Assembly: GCF_001005825.1 (NCBI RefSeq)
Contig: NZ_LBHV01000007.1
Span: 186,001-250,000, forward strand
DNA length: 64,000 nucleotides
Reading direction: 5' to 3'
DNA from: Rhizobium sp. LC145
Lineage (GTDB): Bacteria > Pseudomonadota > Alphaproteobacteria > Rhizobiales > Rhizobiaceae
The notes beneath the pieces were generated by a model that was given only the letters and a program-made list of their open reading frames with translations, had not been told where the DNA came from and ran no database searches. Below are positions 50,559 to 59,591 of this stretch, piece after piece (positions within the stretch are counted from its first letter, which is position 1; each line of letters starts with the position of its first letter). Both the position numbers and the translations under genes were made by a program.

Positions 50559-51266
50559 TCACGCCGCGACAGCAGCAGTTTCCGTCGAGTTGACGGGCGT
50601 GCTGAAATCGCTGTTCGATCCGGTCACGGTGGCACGGATCTCAGATCCGACATCACCGGTAACAGGAACGTAAGCCATGCCGGTCGCATCGGGGATATTG
50701 GTGAAGTTGCCGTCGCCCGCCGCATCCTTCTGCCACTGGATGGCGAAGTCCTTGGCGCCAGCCCACACACCAGGGTCGAGAGTGAGCGGCGCACCAACCT
50801 TCGGCGTGCCGCTGATAGCCGGCGTGACGAGAGCGCGTGGCGCAGTCGGTTCGGTCAGCACCGGCTCGCCCGACCGCTTGAACGTGACGCTTGCCGTCAT
50901 CTTGTCGTCATGCGGCGCGGAAGGCTCGTAGTTCTGCCGGCTCGCATAAGTGAGGAACTGGCATCCGTTCGGGAACGTGATCCTGGTCCACTTCCTCTTG
51001 CCTTTGGCGGCAGAAATCTTCCGGTCGGAATCCGAGCCGGGGATATAGTTCATCTCGAACGTAAGCTCGCCGGGATCGGTGAGCCCATCGATATACTCCC
51101 GGAACTTGCCCGGCGACTGCATGTGGGTTGCGTCGATCTGATCGGTCGCCTCGGAACCGAGCGACAGATTGAAGACTTCGCTGACATAAACGAAATCGGT
51201 CGGCGTAGCGGCATCCGCCATTTCGAATGTAGTGCCGTAGCCTATGGATGCTTGGGTATCAGGCAT
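50559..51266 (-). CDS. Major tail (tube) protein with C-terminal Ig-like domain
   Basis: The 235-residue protein has a lambda gpV-like tube domain to about residue 135 (YGTTFEMADAATPTDFVYVSE, then FEMNYIPGSD) and a C-terminal Ig-like domain (LVTPAISGTPKVGAPLTLDPG, then DATGMAYVPVTGDVGS). Such Ig domains decorate the outside of the tail and may bind surface carbohydrate. It lies between tail terminator and chaperones. Confidence 0.85.
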   Translation of the reverse strand: MPDTQASIGYGTTFEMADAATPTDFVYVSEVFNLSLGSEATDQIDATHMQSPGKFREYIDGLTDPGELTFEMNYIPGSDSDRKISAAKGKRKWTRITFPNGCQFLTYASRQNYEPSAPHDDKMTASVTFKRSGEPVLTEPTAPRALVTPAISGTPKVGAPLTLDPGVWAGAKDFAIQWQKDAAGDGNFTNIPDATGMAYVPVTGDVGSEIRATVTGSNSDFSTPVNSTETAAVAA

Positions 51267-51267
51267 C

Positions 51268-51636
51268 TCAGTTCTCCGTATGATGGATGATGAAGTCGAG
51301 CGATGTTCTGAAGAGACTGGTCACTTCCCCGGCATCGCTCGCCGGGAGATCTCGTTCCTGATCGAGGAAAATTCCCCTGATAGCCCCCGACCGGTAACCC
51401 GACATGATGCGGATGATGTCGCGCGCGATTTTCTTGGTCTGCGTATAGGTGTCGGCATAGACGTCGATCTGCACCCTGCTCTCGACGTAGCCGCTGGCCC
51501 CGGAGTTGGTGTAGTCACGAAAGCCCGTCACCCGGTTCAGAAGCACATAGGGGCGAAGCACCTTCTGGGGCGCCCTCACCCAATAGCGTTGCCCGCCGGC
51601 GACGGTCGCCAGCAGAGCGGTAAGAGCTTCTTCCAT
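51268..51636 (-). CDS. Tail terminator, DUF3168 family
   Basis: The 122-residue protein has the DUF3168 pattern LRPYVLLNRVTGFRDYTNSG, ESRVQIDVYADTYTQTKKIA and a C-terminal FRTSLDFIIHH. It caps the tail tube and joins it to the head. It is one base ahead of the major tail gene in the leftward operon. Confidence 0.82.
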   Translation of the reverse strand: MEEALTALLATVAGGQRYWVRAPQKVLRPYVLLNRVTGFRDYTNSGASGYVESRVQIDVYADTYTQTKKIARDIIRIMSGYRSGAIRGIFLDQERDLPASDAGEVTSLFRTSLDFIIHHTEN

Positions 51637-51643
51637 GTTGGGC

Positions 51644-52078
51644 CTATTTCTTCTTGGCTAAGCGTTGCGCAGCACGATGGATGAAGAACCAGAGCGAATT
51701 GGCGATGCGATCAAGCGTCGGCATCTTCTCGGCATCCCAGGCGGGCCGCATGAATGGCTGAGCCGGATGTCGCTCGTTCCCGAATTCCTGCTGCACGCCG
51801 GCAGGGTTGTTGGTGCCGACAAACATCTCCTGGAATGTCGGCTTGTTCTCCTCGCGATGGATCGAACGTTGGCGCTTGTTCAGCCGCGTCGAGACGTCGA
51901 TGCTCTCATAGAGATGATATTCATCCTTCGGAGCAAGCTGGCGCGCAGTCCGCGCCATGGGTTCCGCCGCCTCGCGCAACGTTTCCCGCAGGACCGACTT
52001 TGCGACGGACTGGGGAAGCTGCCCGAGTGCACGGTCGAGCTCCCGCAGCCCCTCAACCTTGACCGTCGTTCGCGCCAT
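51644..52078 (-). CDS. HK97 gp10-like head-tail protein
   Basis: From ATG 52078 the protein is 144 residues. VKVEGLRELDRALGQLPQSV and REAAEPMARTARQLAPKDEY are the family hallmarks, with the later GNERHPAQPFMRPAWDA block. It works at the head-tail joint. It overlaps the head-closure gene. Confidence 0.85.
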   Translation of the reverse strand: MARTTVKVEGLRELDRALGQLPQSVAKSVLRETLREAAEPMARTARQLAPKDEYHLYESIDVSTRLNKRQRSIHREENKPTFQEMFVGTNNPAGVQQEFGNERHPAQPFMRPAWDAEKMPTLDRIANSLWFFIHRAAQRLAKKK

Positions 52079-52418
52079 GATCCGCATCCCTCACAGCCTT
52101 AAAGACGAGAAATCGACGCGGTTCTTCGCGAAGCTCCATTCGCTCAGTAATAGACCAGACAGCGCCGTCATGAAAAATGCGGTCGATCTGCCGGACGCCC
52201 TCCGTCTGGCTGATACGACGGACAGTAAAGCGCGCCATAAGGAAAGCGCCGACCTGGCCCGCAGCCTCTTTTTCGCCAGAACTCGCGTCCTCACGCATCG
52301 CCCAGACTGTCGCCTGATCAGTCCAGGTTACAATGTCCTCGTTAAATTCGTTCCGTGTGGTCGTGGCGCGCTGGAATGTGATGCGACGATCGAGATCTTG
52401 AGCCGTAACAGTCATCAC
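52053..52418 (-). CDS. Head closure protein (SPP1 gp16-like)
   Basis: The 121-residue protein has LDRRITFQRATTTRNEFNED and WAMREDASSGEKEAAGQVGA, the pattern of the head-closure family. It plugs the connector and binds the tail. Its start overlaps the previous gene by four bases. Confidence 0.85.
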   Translation of the reverse strand: MMTVTAQDLDRRITFQRATTTRNEFNEDIVTWTDQATVWAMREDASSGEKEAAGQVGAFLMARFTVRRISQTEGVRQIDRIFHDGAVWSITERMELREEPRRFLVFKAVRDADHGANDGQG

Positions 52419-52996
52419 AGCCCGACCGATCTGTAGGTTCCGATCAATCGGCTCTCGATCTTTTCGAGAACGTCAGCGCCCTGCTTGGCCGCCTCATCGA
52501 TATGCATCTGCACCCGGATCTTGATCGCAGCCTTGATGCTTTCCGGTGTCGTAGGCTTACCTTCGGCCAAGGGCCAGCCAACTATATATTCGACAGAAAC
52601 AGCACCAGCGTCCGCCAGTCCGGACGGATAGGCGTAACCGCGCTTAAAGCGGACGAAGGAAAGCCCCCCATCGTCGGTCTCTAGCGCATAGTTCGACGTA
52701 GCAACGGTCGCAGTCTCGCCAGCAGCATTGCGCCAATTCACCGAAGTGATACTTTGAACCGGACGCAGCGGCAACATCAGGCATCGCTCAAATCGATCGA
52801 AACTCTGGCGCCAGGTCTGCTCGACCAAGCATACACCGAGGATGCCGCTCCATCCTTCGTAGTACTCGACAGCCGACTTGATCTGGCTCTCAATCTCGCT
52901 ATCGAGATCCGCGCCATCAATGCGCAGGGCGCCCTTTACCTCCGCGACTGTGACAGGCAAGGCGGACGCAGGAGTCACGAGGACAGGACGGCGCAT
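52415..52996 (-). CDS. Head-tail connector (gp6-like)
   Basis: The 193-residue protein has a conserved VTVAEVKGALRIDGADLDSE and IKSAVEYYEGWSGI helical core typical of HK97 gp6-like connectors, followed by PLRPVQSITSVNW and GLADAGAVSVEYIVGWP. It forms the ring below the portal. Confidence 0.85.
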   Translation of the reverse strand: MRRPVLVTPASALPVTVAEVKGALRIDGADLDSEIESQIKSAVEYYEGWSGILGVCLVEQTWRQSFDRFERCLMLPLRPVQSITSVNWRNAAGETATVATSNYALETDDGGLSFVRFKRGYAYPSGLADAGAVSVEYIVGWPLAEGKPTTPESIKAAIKIRVQMHIDEAAKQGADVLEKIESRLIGTYRSVGL

Positions 52997-52997
52997 A

Positions 52998-53174
52998 TCA
53001 CTCAGCAGCCTTTGCAGTTTTCGACTTGGCAGTGGGCTTACTGTCCTCTTTCGCCGCTTCGACGAGTTTCTTCGCCAAAAGAGGCTTTGCCTGCGCTTCG
53101 CTCATCTCGACGAGCTCGTTGCGCCGATACACGGAAGAACCGTGACGAAAGGTTTTAAGCGCGGTGAGTTTCAT
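52998..53174 (-). CDS. Small head-region protein (hypothetical)
   Basis: From ATG 53174 (AAGGAGAG upstream) the protein is 58 residues: MKLTALKTFRHGSSVYRRNE then a Lys/Ala-rich tail (KPTAKSKTAKAAE). Proteins of this size and composition follow the capsid gene in many HK97-type phages. The longer frame is unsupported. Confidence 0.65.
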   Translation of the reverse strand: MKLTALKTFRHGSSVYRRNELVEMSEAQAKPLLAKKLVEAAKEDSKPTAKSKTAKAAE

Positions 53175-53235
53175 GGTTCTCTCCTTCGGTTCATGAAGCG
53201 GGCAGCACCGCTGCCCGCCGTGATCAGCCGAACGA

Positions 53236-54462
53236 TCAGCCGCCAATAGGCGCCGGCACAGCGGTGCCGAACGGACCGGTAACGAACGCTTCCGGACGCT
53301 TCAGCGCCAAAGCGAGGCGCTCTTCGCAACGAACCGAGATGAGGTTCTTTTCGAAGTCATCGGCATTTTCCGTGGAAATGACGACGTTGGCATCTTCGCG
53401 GTCGAAAATCTGCGCACCGGACTGAAAGGCACCAGCTAGGAACTCGCCCTCAAACTGCGGGATTTCCGTTTCGACCACCGGGCGACCCCAGAGCGTCGGA
53501 CCGGCAATGCGCAGGGGATTGGCGAGGATGTACGCACCTTCCGAAGTCTTCGTCAGCTCGATTTTCGCCCAGTCGATCGAGTGGATGACGAAGCCGTCGA
53601 CCGGCAAACGAGCGAGCTGCGCCTGCAAGATAGCGAGGCGAAGATCATCGATCGGCGTGCGGCTTTCCGGGGCGAAGGCGGGCGCGAATGCCGACGCGTT
53701 CGGCACAATACCATCAAGATGACCCGAAGCGCCGGAGCCGAATAGGATTTCCTGTTCCTCGACATATTTCAGACCATAGCGAAGCTCGGCATCAATCGTC
53801 GACTGCAACTGCGCGAAGTCATCCATGATCTGCTTCGATGCCTTGAACATGTGCGCGATCGTCACGACCGGCGTGATCTTGGTATCGAATTCAATATCCG
53901 AATACGGCTTTGCCGTGCCCTCCGTAGCGATCACGACCGCAGCGTTGGTAAACCCTGTCTGCTGAACCCAGAATATGGCCGGCGATGTGGTGCGACCGCC
54001 TGCGATCAAGTCGCGAACAAACAGTCGCTGTTTGGGCATCACGTCGATGCCGGGCAGACGCTGAGGCTCGACAATACCGGTGGCGATGTCCGGCGAGGTC
54101 GTGACATTCTTGACCGGCACACTGACGCGGCGACCGCCCTGAACGCTGGCAGCGAAATCCTTCATTGCCTGATGCTCAATGGCCTGATGACCGATGGACT
54201 TCAAGCCATCGGATCCGCCGCCACCGCGACGCGCACTCTTCTGCTCGACCTCGCCAAGGCGCGCCTGCAGATCTTCCAGCTTTCCGGTCAGCTCTGTCTG
54301 ACTGGTCGCCAGCTTGTCGACTTCGGACTTCGTCTCCTGCGAAAGCTTGCCGTTGTTCTTCACCTCGGTGAGGCATTCTTCGGCCTTCTTGCTGAACTCG
54401 TCGTTCACGCGCGAAAGATCGTTCGTAACCTGCTTGAGCAGGTCGCGTACTTCATCAGCCAT
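53236..54462 (-). CDS. Major capsid protein, HK97 fold
   Basis: The 408-residue protein has a coiled-coil delta domain (about 1-105; SQTELTGKLEDLQARLGEVE) that should be removed by the protease, and a capsid body with GRTTSPAIFWVQQTGFTNAA, AHMFKASKQIMDDFAQLQST and the C-terminal VRCEERLALALKRPEAFVTG. It forms the icosahedral shell. Confidence 0.93.
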   Translation of the reverse strand: MADEVRDLLKQVTNDLSRVNDEFSKKAEECLTEVKNNGKLSQETKSEVDKLATSQTELTGKLEDLQARLGEVEQKSARRGGGGSDGLKSIGHQAIEHQAMKDFAASVQGGRRVSVPVKNVTTSPDIATGIVEPQRLPGIDVMPKQRLFVRDLIAGGRTTSPAIFWVQQTGFTNAAVVIATEGTAKPYSDIEFDTKITPVVTIAHMFKASKQIMDDFAQLQSTIDAELRYGLKYVEEQEILFGSGASGHLDGIVPNASAFAPAFAPESRTPIDDLRLAILQAQLARLPVDGFVIHSIDWAKIELTKTSEGAYILANPLRIAGPTLWGRPVVETEIPQFEGEFLAGAFQSGAQIFDREDANVVISTENADDFEKNLISVRCEERLALALKRPEAFVTGPFGTAVPAPIGG

Positions 54463-54488
54463 CGTGGTTCTCCTGATGTTGGAAAGGC

Positions 54489-55343
54489 TTACGCCCTGGT
54501 AAGGCTCAATCGGGCCGCCGCAAGTCTGAGGCGGTCCAAGACATCGTCGTCAGCGCTCGGCTTGACGATTCCGTGAGCAGCGCCCGGCATACCCTCGGCA
54601 ATTTCTTTAATCAGCTTGCGCCGTTCGGCACGCGGCAAGGGCTTTCCAGCAGCAAGTGCCGCCTCAAGACGGTAGAGAGCCGGTTTCGAATTGCTGACGC
54701 CAGCTTCTTCGACGTCGAAGTCGGCGAGAACATCGGCAAAACCTTTGTCGATCGCTCCCTGTCCACCCATCCATGTCTCATCGTCGAGCATCGTTTGCAC
54801 GTCGGCAACCGACTGCCCAGAGCGAGATGCATACATTTCGGCGCAGGTTTCGTCGAAGACCTTCATAATCCCGCCGGTCTCGTACATCACATGTCGGTCG
54901 CCTGCCGCAACCCACTGCGTGTTATGCACCATCATGAAGCCGAGCTTGGCGATCTGAATCTCATCGCCGGCCATTGCAATCACAGAAGCGGCTGACGCGG
55001 CGATCCCGATGATCTGCACCGTCACCTTGGCAGGATGCGCGCGTAACATATTGTAGATTGTCACGCCCTCGAAGAAATCGCCTCCAGGGGAATTGATCAA
55101 CACGGTGACCGGCTTGTCTCCGATCTGGCGAAGCGCGGCAGAGATACGCTTTGCGGTAACGCCTTCCCCTGTCCACCAATCATACCCGATGACATCGAGA
55201 ACGGTGATGACATCCGCGCCATCGGCCGCAGCCGCGCGCGGAGCTTCCAACGACCTGTACATCTGGGCGGCTTTTTCGGTGATGTGGATCGAGCCGGTCA
55301 CGCCATCCGGCGAGCGCAACTCGGGCAAAGCGCGAAGGCTCAT
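54489..55343 (-). CDS. Prohead protease, ClpP-like
   Basis: The 284-residue protein is of the S14 type. It has NSPGGDFFEGVTIYNMLRAH, the Ser of IAASAASVIAMAGDEI and the His of MMVHNTQWVAAGDRH, which make up the ClpP-like dyad. It matures the capsid. Its start overlaps the portal stop by four bases (ATGA). Confidence 0.92.
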   Translation of the reverse strand: MSLRALPELRSPDGVTGSIHITEKAAQMYRSLEAPRAAAADGADVITVLDVIGYDWWTGEGVTAKRISAALRQIGDKPVTVLINSPGGDFFEGVTIYNMLRAHPAKVTVQIIGIAASAASVIAMAGDEIQIAKLGFMMVHNTQWVAAGDRHVMYETGGIMKVFDETCAEMYASRSGQSVADVQTMLDDETWMGGQGAIDKGFADVLADFDVEEAGVSNSKPALYRLEAALAAGKPLPRAERRKLIKEIAEGMPGAAHGIVKPSADDDVLDRLRLAAARLSLTRA

Positions 55344-56560
55344 TCGTTCTCTCCTATTCTCGGGCCGCCGTTGTGGCCGATCCCGCTTTCGGTGATCGGG
55401 ACATTCTGAGACTGCATGCGGGGCACGTCACCACCATCGACAGGTGGCAACCCTTCCAGGCGGCGGACCTCATTGATGGTCATAACACCCGCGTTGAGCA
55501 AAGATCCGTAGAATGCTGCACGAGCGACACTGTCACCACGCAACAGATCTTCATAATTGAAACGGACCTTGAAGCGGCGCCGCTCTTCTGGGGTCATGAT
55601 CCGCTTCGAGATCGCCTTTTCGATCCGACGAAGCTGTGAGCGAAGGCTGAGATTGAGCCAACTCTGCATGATCGCAGATACACCGGTTCCCCACATCGTC
55701 TGACCTTCACCGGCATGGCCGATGATGACAGGCGGGACCCCGAGCCATCGGCATATTTCCTCGACGTTGAACCGCCGGTTGAGGATCATCTCCGCGTCTT
55801 TCGGCGTGATGTTGACCGCCTTAAAATCTACACCGGCTTCGAGGATGCCAACGCCAGGAGCGTTTGGCCCGCTGTAGCGATCCGCAAAATTCTTCCGTGC
55901 CTCGGCGCGTTGCTCTGGCGAGAGCTGTGTGGGGAAGGTAAAAAAGCCCTTCGCCCGCATCCCCTTGCCAAAGGTCTGGCCGGCGGCGCGTTCGGACGCA
56001 ATCGAGATCCCGAGGGTCTGCCGCGCGTATTCGACGGGAGACAATCCGACATCACCATCCCCGAATGCCTTAAGGTGGAACACCTTATCATCGGGCAAAT
56101 CGACGAGCTTGCCACGATCGTTGAATCGATACCGCAAACTGCCGTCGCGCAGACGCTCGACAGATGTATCGTAAGGCATCGGATTAAGGGCAATCAGCCT
56201 GTTGCCGCTGAATACCTTTTCCGCATACCCGTTTCCTGAGGTGCAAAGACCCAGGACGCGACCTTCCCAAAACTCTATCGAGGTTTGGTCCGCATTCGGG
56301 CTCTCGTCGAGTAGCTCCTGTAGCGGATGATCGGGAACACGCTCGCGGGTGCCGTCTGCCCGCTTCTCCATCACTTCGAGCGACAAGCTCGCAATTGTCT
56401 GCGCCGTTACCCTTGTGCACGCCCAGAACGCCGAAAGATTGAGCGCCGACCGCGTCGATACCGCTTCGCCGGACCACGTATTGCCGCCGTCCCAGATTTC
56501 GTAAAGCTCTCCGTCGCGGGCCGTGAGCTTCTTCCCGAATAGCCGGTTCCAAATTCCCAT
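55340..56560 (-). CDS. Portal protein, HK97 gp3 family
   Basis: The 406-residue protein has ALNLSAFWACTRVTAQTIAS near its start and the HK97-portal blocks SIEFWEGRVLGLCTSGNGYA, ERAAGQTFGKGMRAKGFFTF and TMWGTGVSAIMQSWLNLSLR. It is the DNA gateway of the capsid. It abuts the terminase by one base. Confidence 0.93.
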   Translation of the reverse strand: MGIWNRLFGKKLTARDGELYEIWDGGNTWSGEAVSTRSALNLSAFWACTRVTAQTIASLSLEVMEKRADGTRERVPDHPLQELLDESPNADQTSIEFWEGRVLGLCTSGNGYAEKVFSGNRLIALNPMPYDTSVERLRDGSLRYRFNDRGKLVDLPDDKVFHLKAFGDGDVGLSPVEYARQTLGISIASERAAGQTFGKGMRAKGFFTFPTQLSPEQRAEARKNFADRYSGPNAPGVGILEAGVDFKAVNITPKDAEMILNRRFNVEEICRWLGVPPVIIGHAGEGQTMWGTGVSAIMQSWLNLSLRSQLRRIEKAISKRIMTPEERRRFKVRFNYEDLLRGDSVARAAFYGSLLNAGVMTINEVRRLEGLPPVDGGDVPRMQSQNVPITESGIGHNGGPRIGENE

Positions 56561-58272
56561 CAGACAAACACCGAATTGGAGATGATATCACTCATGTCGA
56601 CAGGGCTCGCAGCTTCTGGGTTTTGGAACATCAGCATGGCAGCATTGAAAAGCGCCATAAGAAGGTCGATTTTCGCGGCGCCTGAGACTTCTTTGGTCAC
56701 CACGTAGTTGCTGCCCCTAAGGGTCTGCTTCGCGTTTCCCACGTTCCACGCCATGATCGGCTGATCGCCATGGAGGAAACGGCGATCCTCCAACTTCAAC
56801 GGAACGGAGGAAATCGCGGTCTGGAGCTTCCAGCCTTGTGCAACGGCCTGAACGAGTGGCTGCTCCAGCTTCTCCTCCTCGAGCGCGTCCAGGAGGAGAG
56901 CGATACCGGCGCTATCTAGACCTATACCACCTTGCTCCGGGAGAAGACCGCTATCGAACACGCGGCGGCAAATCTCGGCGGCCGAGGCCGCCTGCTCTTC
57001 CCCGGATTGCGCGATCACGAGATCGCCGGCCTCCTCGAACTGCTTCAAACGTGGCGAGATGCTTTTGCGCTGCTCAAAGACAGTCGGCCGGGCCCAGGCC
57101 GTTCCCCAGCCAAGCCACCGCTTTGACTGTTTCTCCCTGCCGATCACATAGAGAGCGGCCAAATCGTCAGCGCCACCCCAATCGATCCCGATCGTGCAAA
57201 CTTCCGACCGCTTCAGCAGGGCCTCCAATCCGGTCAAGTTGACATCGACGCAGTTTGCCCAATGCAGGGCGCCGGACCATCCATCGCCACCAAGGCCGAC
57301 ACCGATCTCGATATTCAGGTGCTGACTAGCCCAGATCTGCTCTGTCTCTTTACTAACTTTCCCGTTGTTTTCGTAATCGTCGACAAGCGCCTCCGGATCG
57401 ATGGAGCGTCCGAGATTGGGGAGCAGGTATTTCCAGTTCTTCTGATCGCGCCAATATTCCTGCTTGACCTGCTGCTCTCGCGGGAACTCGTAGAGCACCG
57501 GCAGCATGATCGGGGATGCTCCACCCTTGCCGTCACGAATGGCCCGCGCCTTATCCAGCTCCGTACGCCAAATTCCGGCGGGCGTTTCGTCAGATTGGGT
57601 TGTGATCATCAGCACCTGGCCGCGTTGCTTGGTGATACCGCCGCCGCGGATCTGCTGCATGACCCTGGTCGCCTTCGAAACCTTCCCGAGTTCGTGCAGT
57701 TCGTCGATGATCGTAAGGATTGGGATTTCTCCCGTAACGATCGATGTGTCGAAGGTCTTCACGTCAAGCTGCGTACCAGTCTTTCGACGGGTGATGCACT
57801 TCAAGTGCTCCTGCACCTTGAAAATCTCAGCCAATTTTGGGTCGCCCTGGATCATCAACTGCGCCTGGCCGAAACACCGTTCGGAAATATTCTGGCTCGG
57901 CGCCACGATCAGCATTTGCCGGTTCGGCGCCTCCTCCATGAACAGAGCCGTCAATCCGAGTGCCGCCACGTACGTGGTTTTCGAATTCTTCTTCGGAACC
58001 ATGCATAGCAACTCCCACACGAGCCGCCGGCCTGTATCTGGATCCTCGCTGGCCAGAAACGCGCAAAGGATATCCCGAAACCAGTCGCCGCAAGCCTCCG
58101 CAAGGGGAGGATTTCCAGGCACGTCCGGCAGACGAAGCCGATTGAAGAAAGCCAGGGCCTTGGCTGCCTTTTGCCTGTTTAAGGGGACATCGGCCATCGG
58201 CGTCTCCAGCGCCTGCAGCTTCTCCCACCAATCAGGACAGGCGAACCTTGGCAGATCCTCAGTGACGAGCAT
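56560..58272 (-). CDS. terL: Terminase large subunit
   Basis: The 570-residue protein has the ATPase motifs MVPKKNSKTTYVAAL (Walker A) and ILTIIDELHELGKV (Walker B) and the nuclease domain with GIDWGGADDLAALYV and later acidic residues (IGLDSAGIALLLDALEEE). It cuts and translocates DNA into proheads. Its ATG overlaps the small-subunit stop region. Confidence 0.93.
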   Translation of the reverse strand: MLVTEDLPRFACPDWWEKLQALETPMADVPLNRQKAAKALAFFNRLRLPDVPGNPPLAEACGDWFRDILCAFLASEDPDTGRRLVWELLCMVPKKNSKTTYVAALGLTALFMEEAPNRQMLIVAPSQNISERCFGQAQLMIQGDPKLAEIFKVQEHLKCITRRKTGTQLDVKTFDTSIVTGEIPILTIIDELHELGKVSKATRVMQQIRGGGITKQRGQVLMITTQSDETPAGIWRTELDKARAIRDGKGGASPIMLPVLYEFPREQQVKQEYWRDQKNWKYLLPNLGRSIDPEALVDDYENNGKVSKETEQIWASQHLNIEIGVGLGGDGWSGALHWANCVDVNLTGLEALLKRSEVCTIGIDWGGADDLAALYVIGREKQSKRWLGWGTAWARPTVFEQRKSISPRLKQFEEAGDLVIAQSGEEQAASAAEICRRVFDSGLLPEQGGIGLDSAGIALLLDALEEEKLEQPLVQAVAQGWKLQTAISSVPLKLEDRRFLHGDQPIMAWNVGNAKQTLRGSNYVVTKEVSGAAKIDLLMALFNAAMLMFQNPEAASPVDMSDIISNSVFV

Positions 58273-58747
58273 TCTGCGTAGCTTCCCGTTCCAGCTCGGC
58301 CATCAGGTCCGCATCAGCGTCGAGCGCGCGCATCTCTTCCATGACCTTCTTTCCGAGGCGTTCAACTGCAACCTGCTTCTCCGGCTGCTTGGCTTCGGTA
58401 GCGAGTTCGCGCTCAAGCTCCATGCGGTCGTTGCGCTCCATCAGCCTCGCAAACTCTCGCATGGCGCCCACATTGCCGGCTTTCGCCAGCTCCCATGCCA
58501 AATCAAGCCGAGCGCCTTCGAGACGGTCTCGCGCCAAGTCACGGCAACGGAGCTGCTGAAAATAATTCTTCCGCAAAGTCGGCTGTGTGATGCCCAGCGC
58601 GTTGGCAATGCGTGCATTGCTCCAACCCATCGCCAGTAACAGCATGACTTTGTTGCGGTTTTTCTCCGTCGCCATATGAGGCGGCCTGCCGCGCCTCCCC
58701 CAACCCTCCGGAATGGGATCACCGAGCAGATCAAAATTCGTGCTCAC
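58259..58747 (-). CDS. terS: Terminase small subunit
   Basis: I start at GTG 58747 (GGAG upstream), giving 162 residues; the longer frame is mostly low-complexity. There is a helix-turn-helix (NKVMLLLAMGWSNARIANAL, GITQPTLRKNYF) for DNA recognition and a helical oligomerisation tail. It precedes and overlaps terL. Confidence 0.82.
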   Translation of the reverse strand: MSTNFDLLGDPIPEGWGRRGRPPHMATEKNRNKVMLLLAMGWSNARIANALGITQPTLRKNYFQQLRCRDLARDRLEGARLDLAWELAKAGNVGAMREFARLMERNDRMELERELATEAKQPEKQVAVERLGKKVMEEMRALDADADLMAELEREATQNARH

Positions 58748-58838
58748 GAGAAAAAAATCTCCAAATGAGGGGGGCGCGGGTCCATAGGAAGAGGCTCGCT
58801 GAACTTTCGACCCACCCCCCCCTGACGAGGGTAAAGGG

Positions 58839-59012
58839 TCAGGCCTCGTCGACCTCATCGAGGCCGACCTCGATCCGGACGGGGCTGATGCGCCTAGCGA
58901 TGGCGATCAACCTGCCGACGATCCACATCCTGAGCCCGAATGCCTTCGGCATCCGCAGCGTCAGGGTGAGACCCTGCATCAGTTCACCGCCGTCAAGCTC
59001 TACCTTAGCCAT
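58839..59012 (-). CDS. Small hypothetical phage protein
   Basis: The 57-residue protein starts MAKVELDGGELMQGLTLTLR and has a hydrophobic region (MWIVGRLIAIARRISP). Such short proteins occur next to terminases; the function is unknown. Its start lies just beside the HNH stop. Confidence 0.5.
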   Translation of the reverse strand: MAKVELDGGELMQGLTLTLRMPKAFGLRMWIVGRLIAIARRISPVRIEVGLDEVDEA

Positions 59013-59014
59013 CA

Positions 59015-59383
59015 TCACCACCGGGCCTGCGCCCGCTCCTGTTTCTGCTTTTCGCTGTCGTGATAGGTCTTGCTGACGCAGTGCAGATTGTTCGGATCCC
59101 AGAACAACTGCTCGTCACCGCGATGGGGTCGAATGTGGTCGACGACCGGACTGTGCGGATCAGGATATTTCCCGGTACAGAGAACTCCGGTTCGCTGGCA
59201 CGTGTAGTGATCCCTTACGAGGACCTGCTGCCGAAGCTTCTGCCATCGTGCTGTCTTGTACCAGCTGCGCCAGCTGACATTCTGGTCACGCTCACGAAGG
59301 CGGGCCTGCTCATCACCAGGCGCTCTACCGATACGAGGGGCGAGCGTGCCTATCCTTGGCTTGAGGGTCTTGAGACGTCCCAT
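59015..59383 (-). CDS. HNH endonuclease
   Basis: The 122-residue protein has the HNH core: DHYTCQRTGVLCTG, VVDHIRPHRGDEQLFWDPNN and LHCVSKTYHDSEKQ, with the Cys residues of the zinc knuckle. HNH proteins beside terS/terL in HK97-type phages assist DNA packaging by nicking or cutting. Confidence 0.88.
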   Translation of the reverse strand: MGRLKTLKPRIGTLAPRIGRAPGDEQARLRERDQNVSWRSWYKTARWQKLRQQVLVRDHYTCQRTGVLCTGKYPDPHSPVVDHIRPHRGDEQLFWDPNNLHCVSKTYHDSEKQKQERAQARW

Positions 59384-59400
59384 ACTCCTAGATGCACGAA

Positions 59401-59420
59401 AGGCGACCTTTCGGCCGCCT
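59401..59420 (-). terminator. Hairpin at the head of the late operon
   Basis: On the minus strand AGGCGGCC, loop GAAA, GGTCGCCT (one G-U pair) precedes the HNH gene by 18 bases and is followed by TTCGTGC. It lies between the nusG-like gene and the packaging genes, so read-through here may be the control point of late expression. Confidence 0.5.
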
Positions 59421-59591
59421 CATCATTCATCTGGTCATAGCTTTCGCACTGGCCCTGAATCGGTGTCTCGCAAGGGAGACTGTCAGGGCTGGGGCTGACC
59501 GGCGTACCGACCTCGGGATTGCTCCCCGCTGTTTAGGCGTTCTCAGAGGCTCACTTCAGGATCATCAGCTTGTCCAATGCAGAAATGACTC

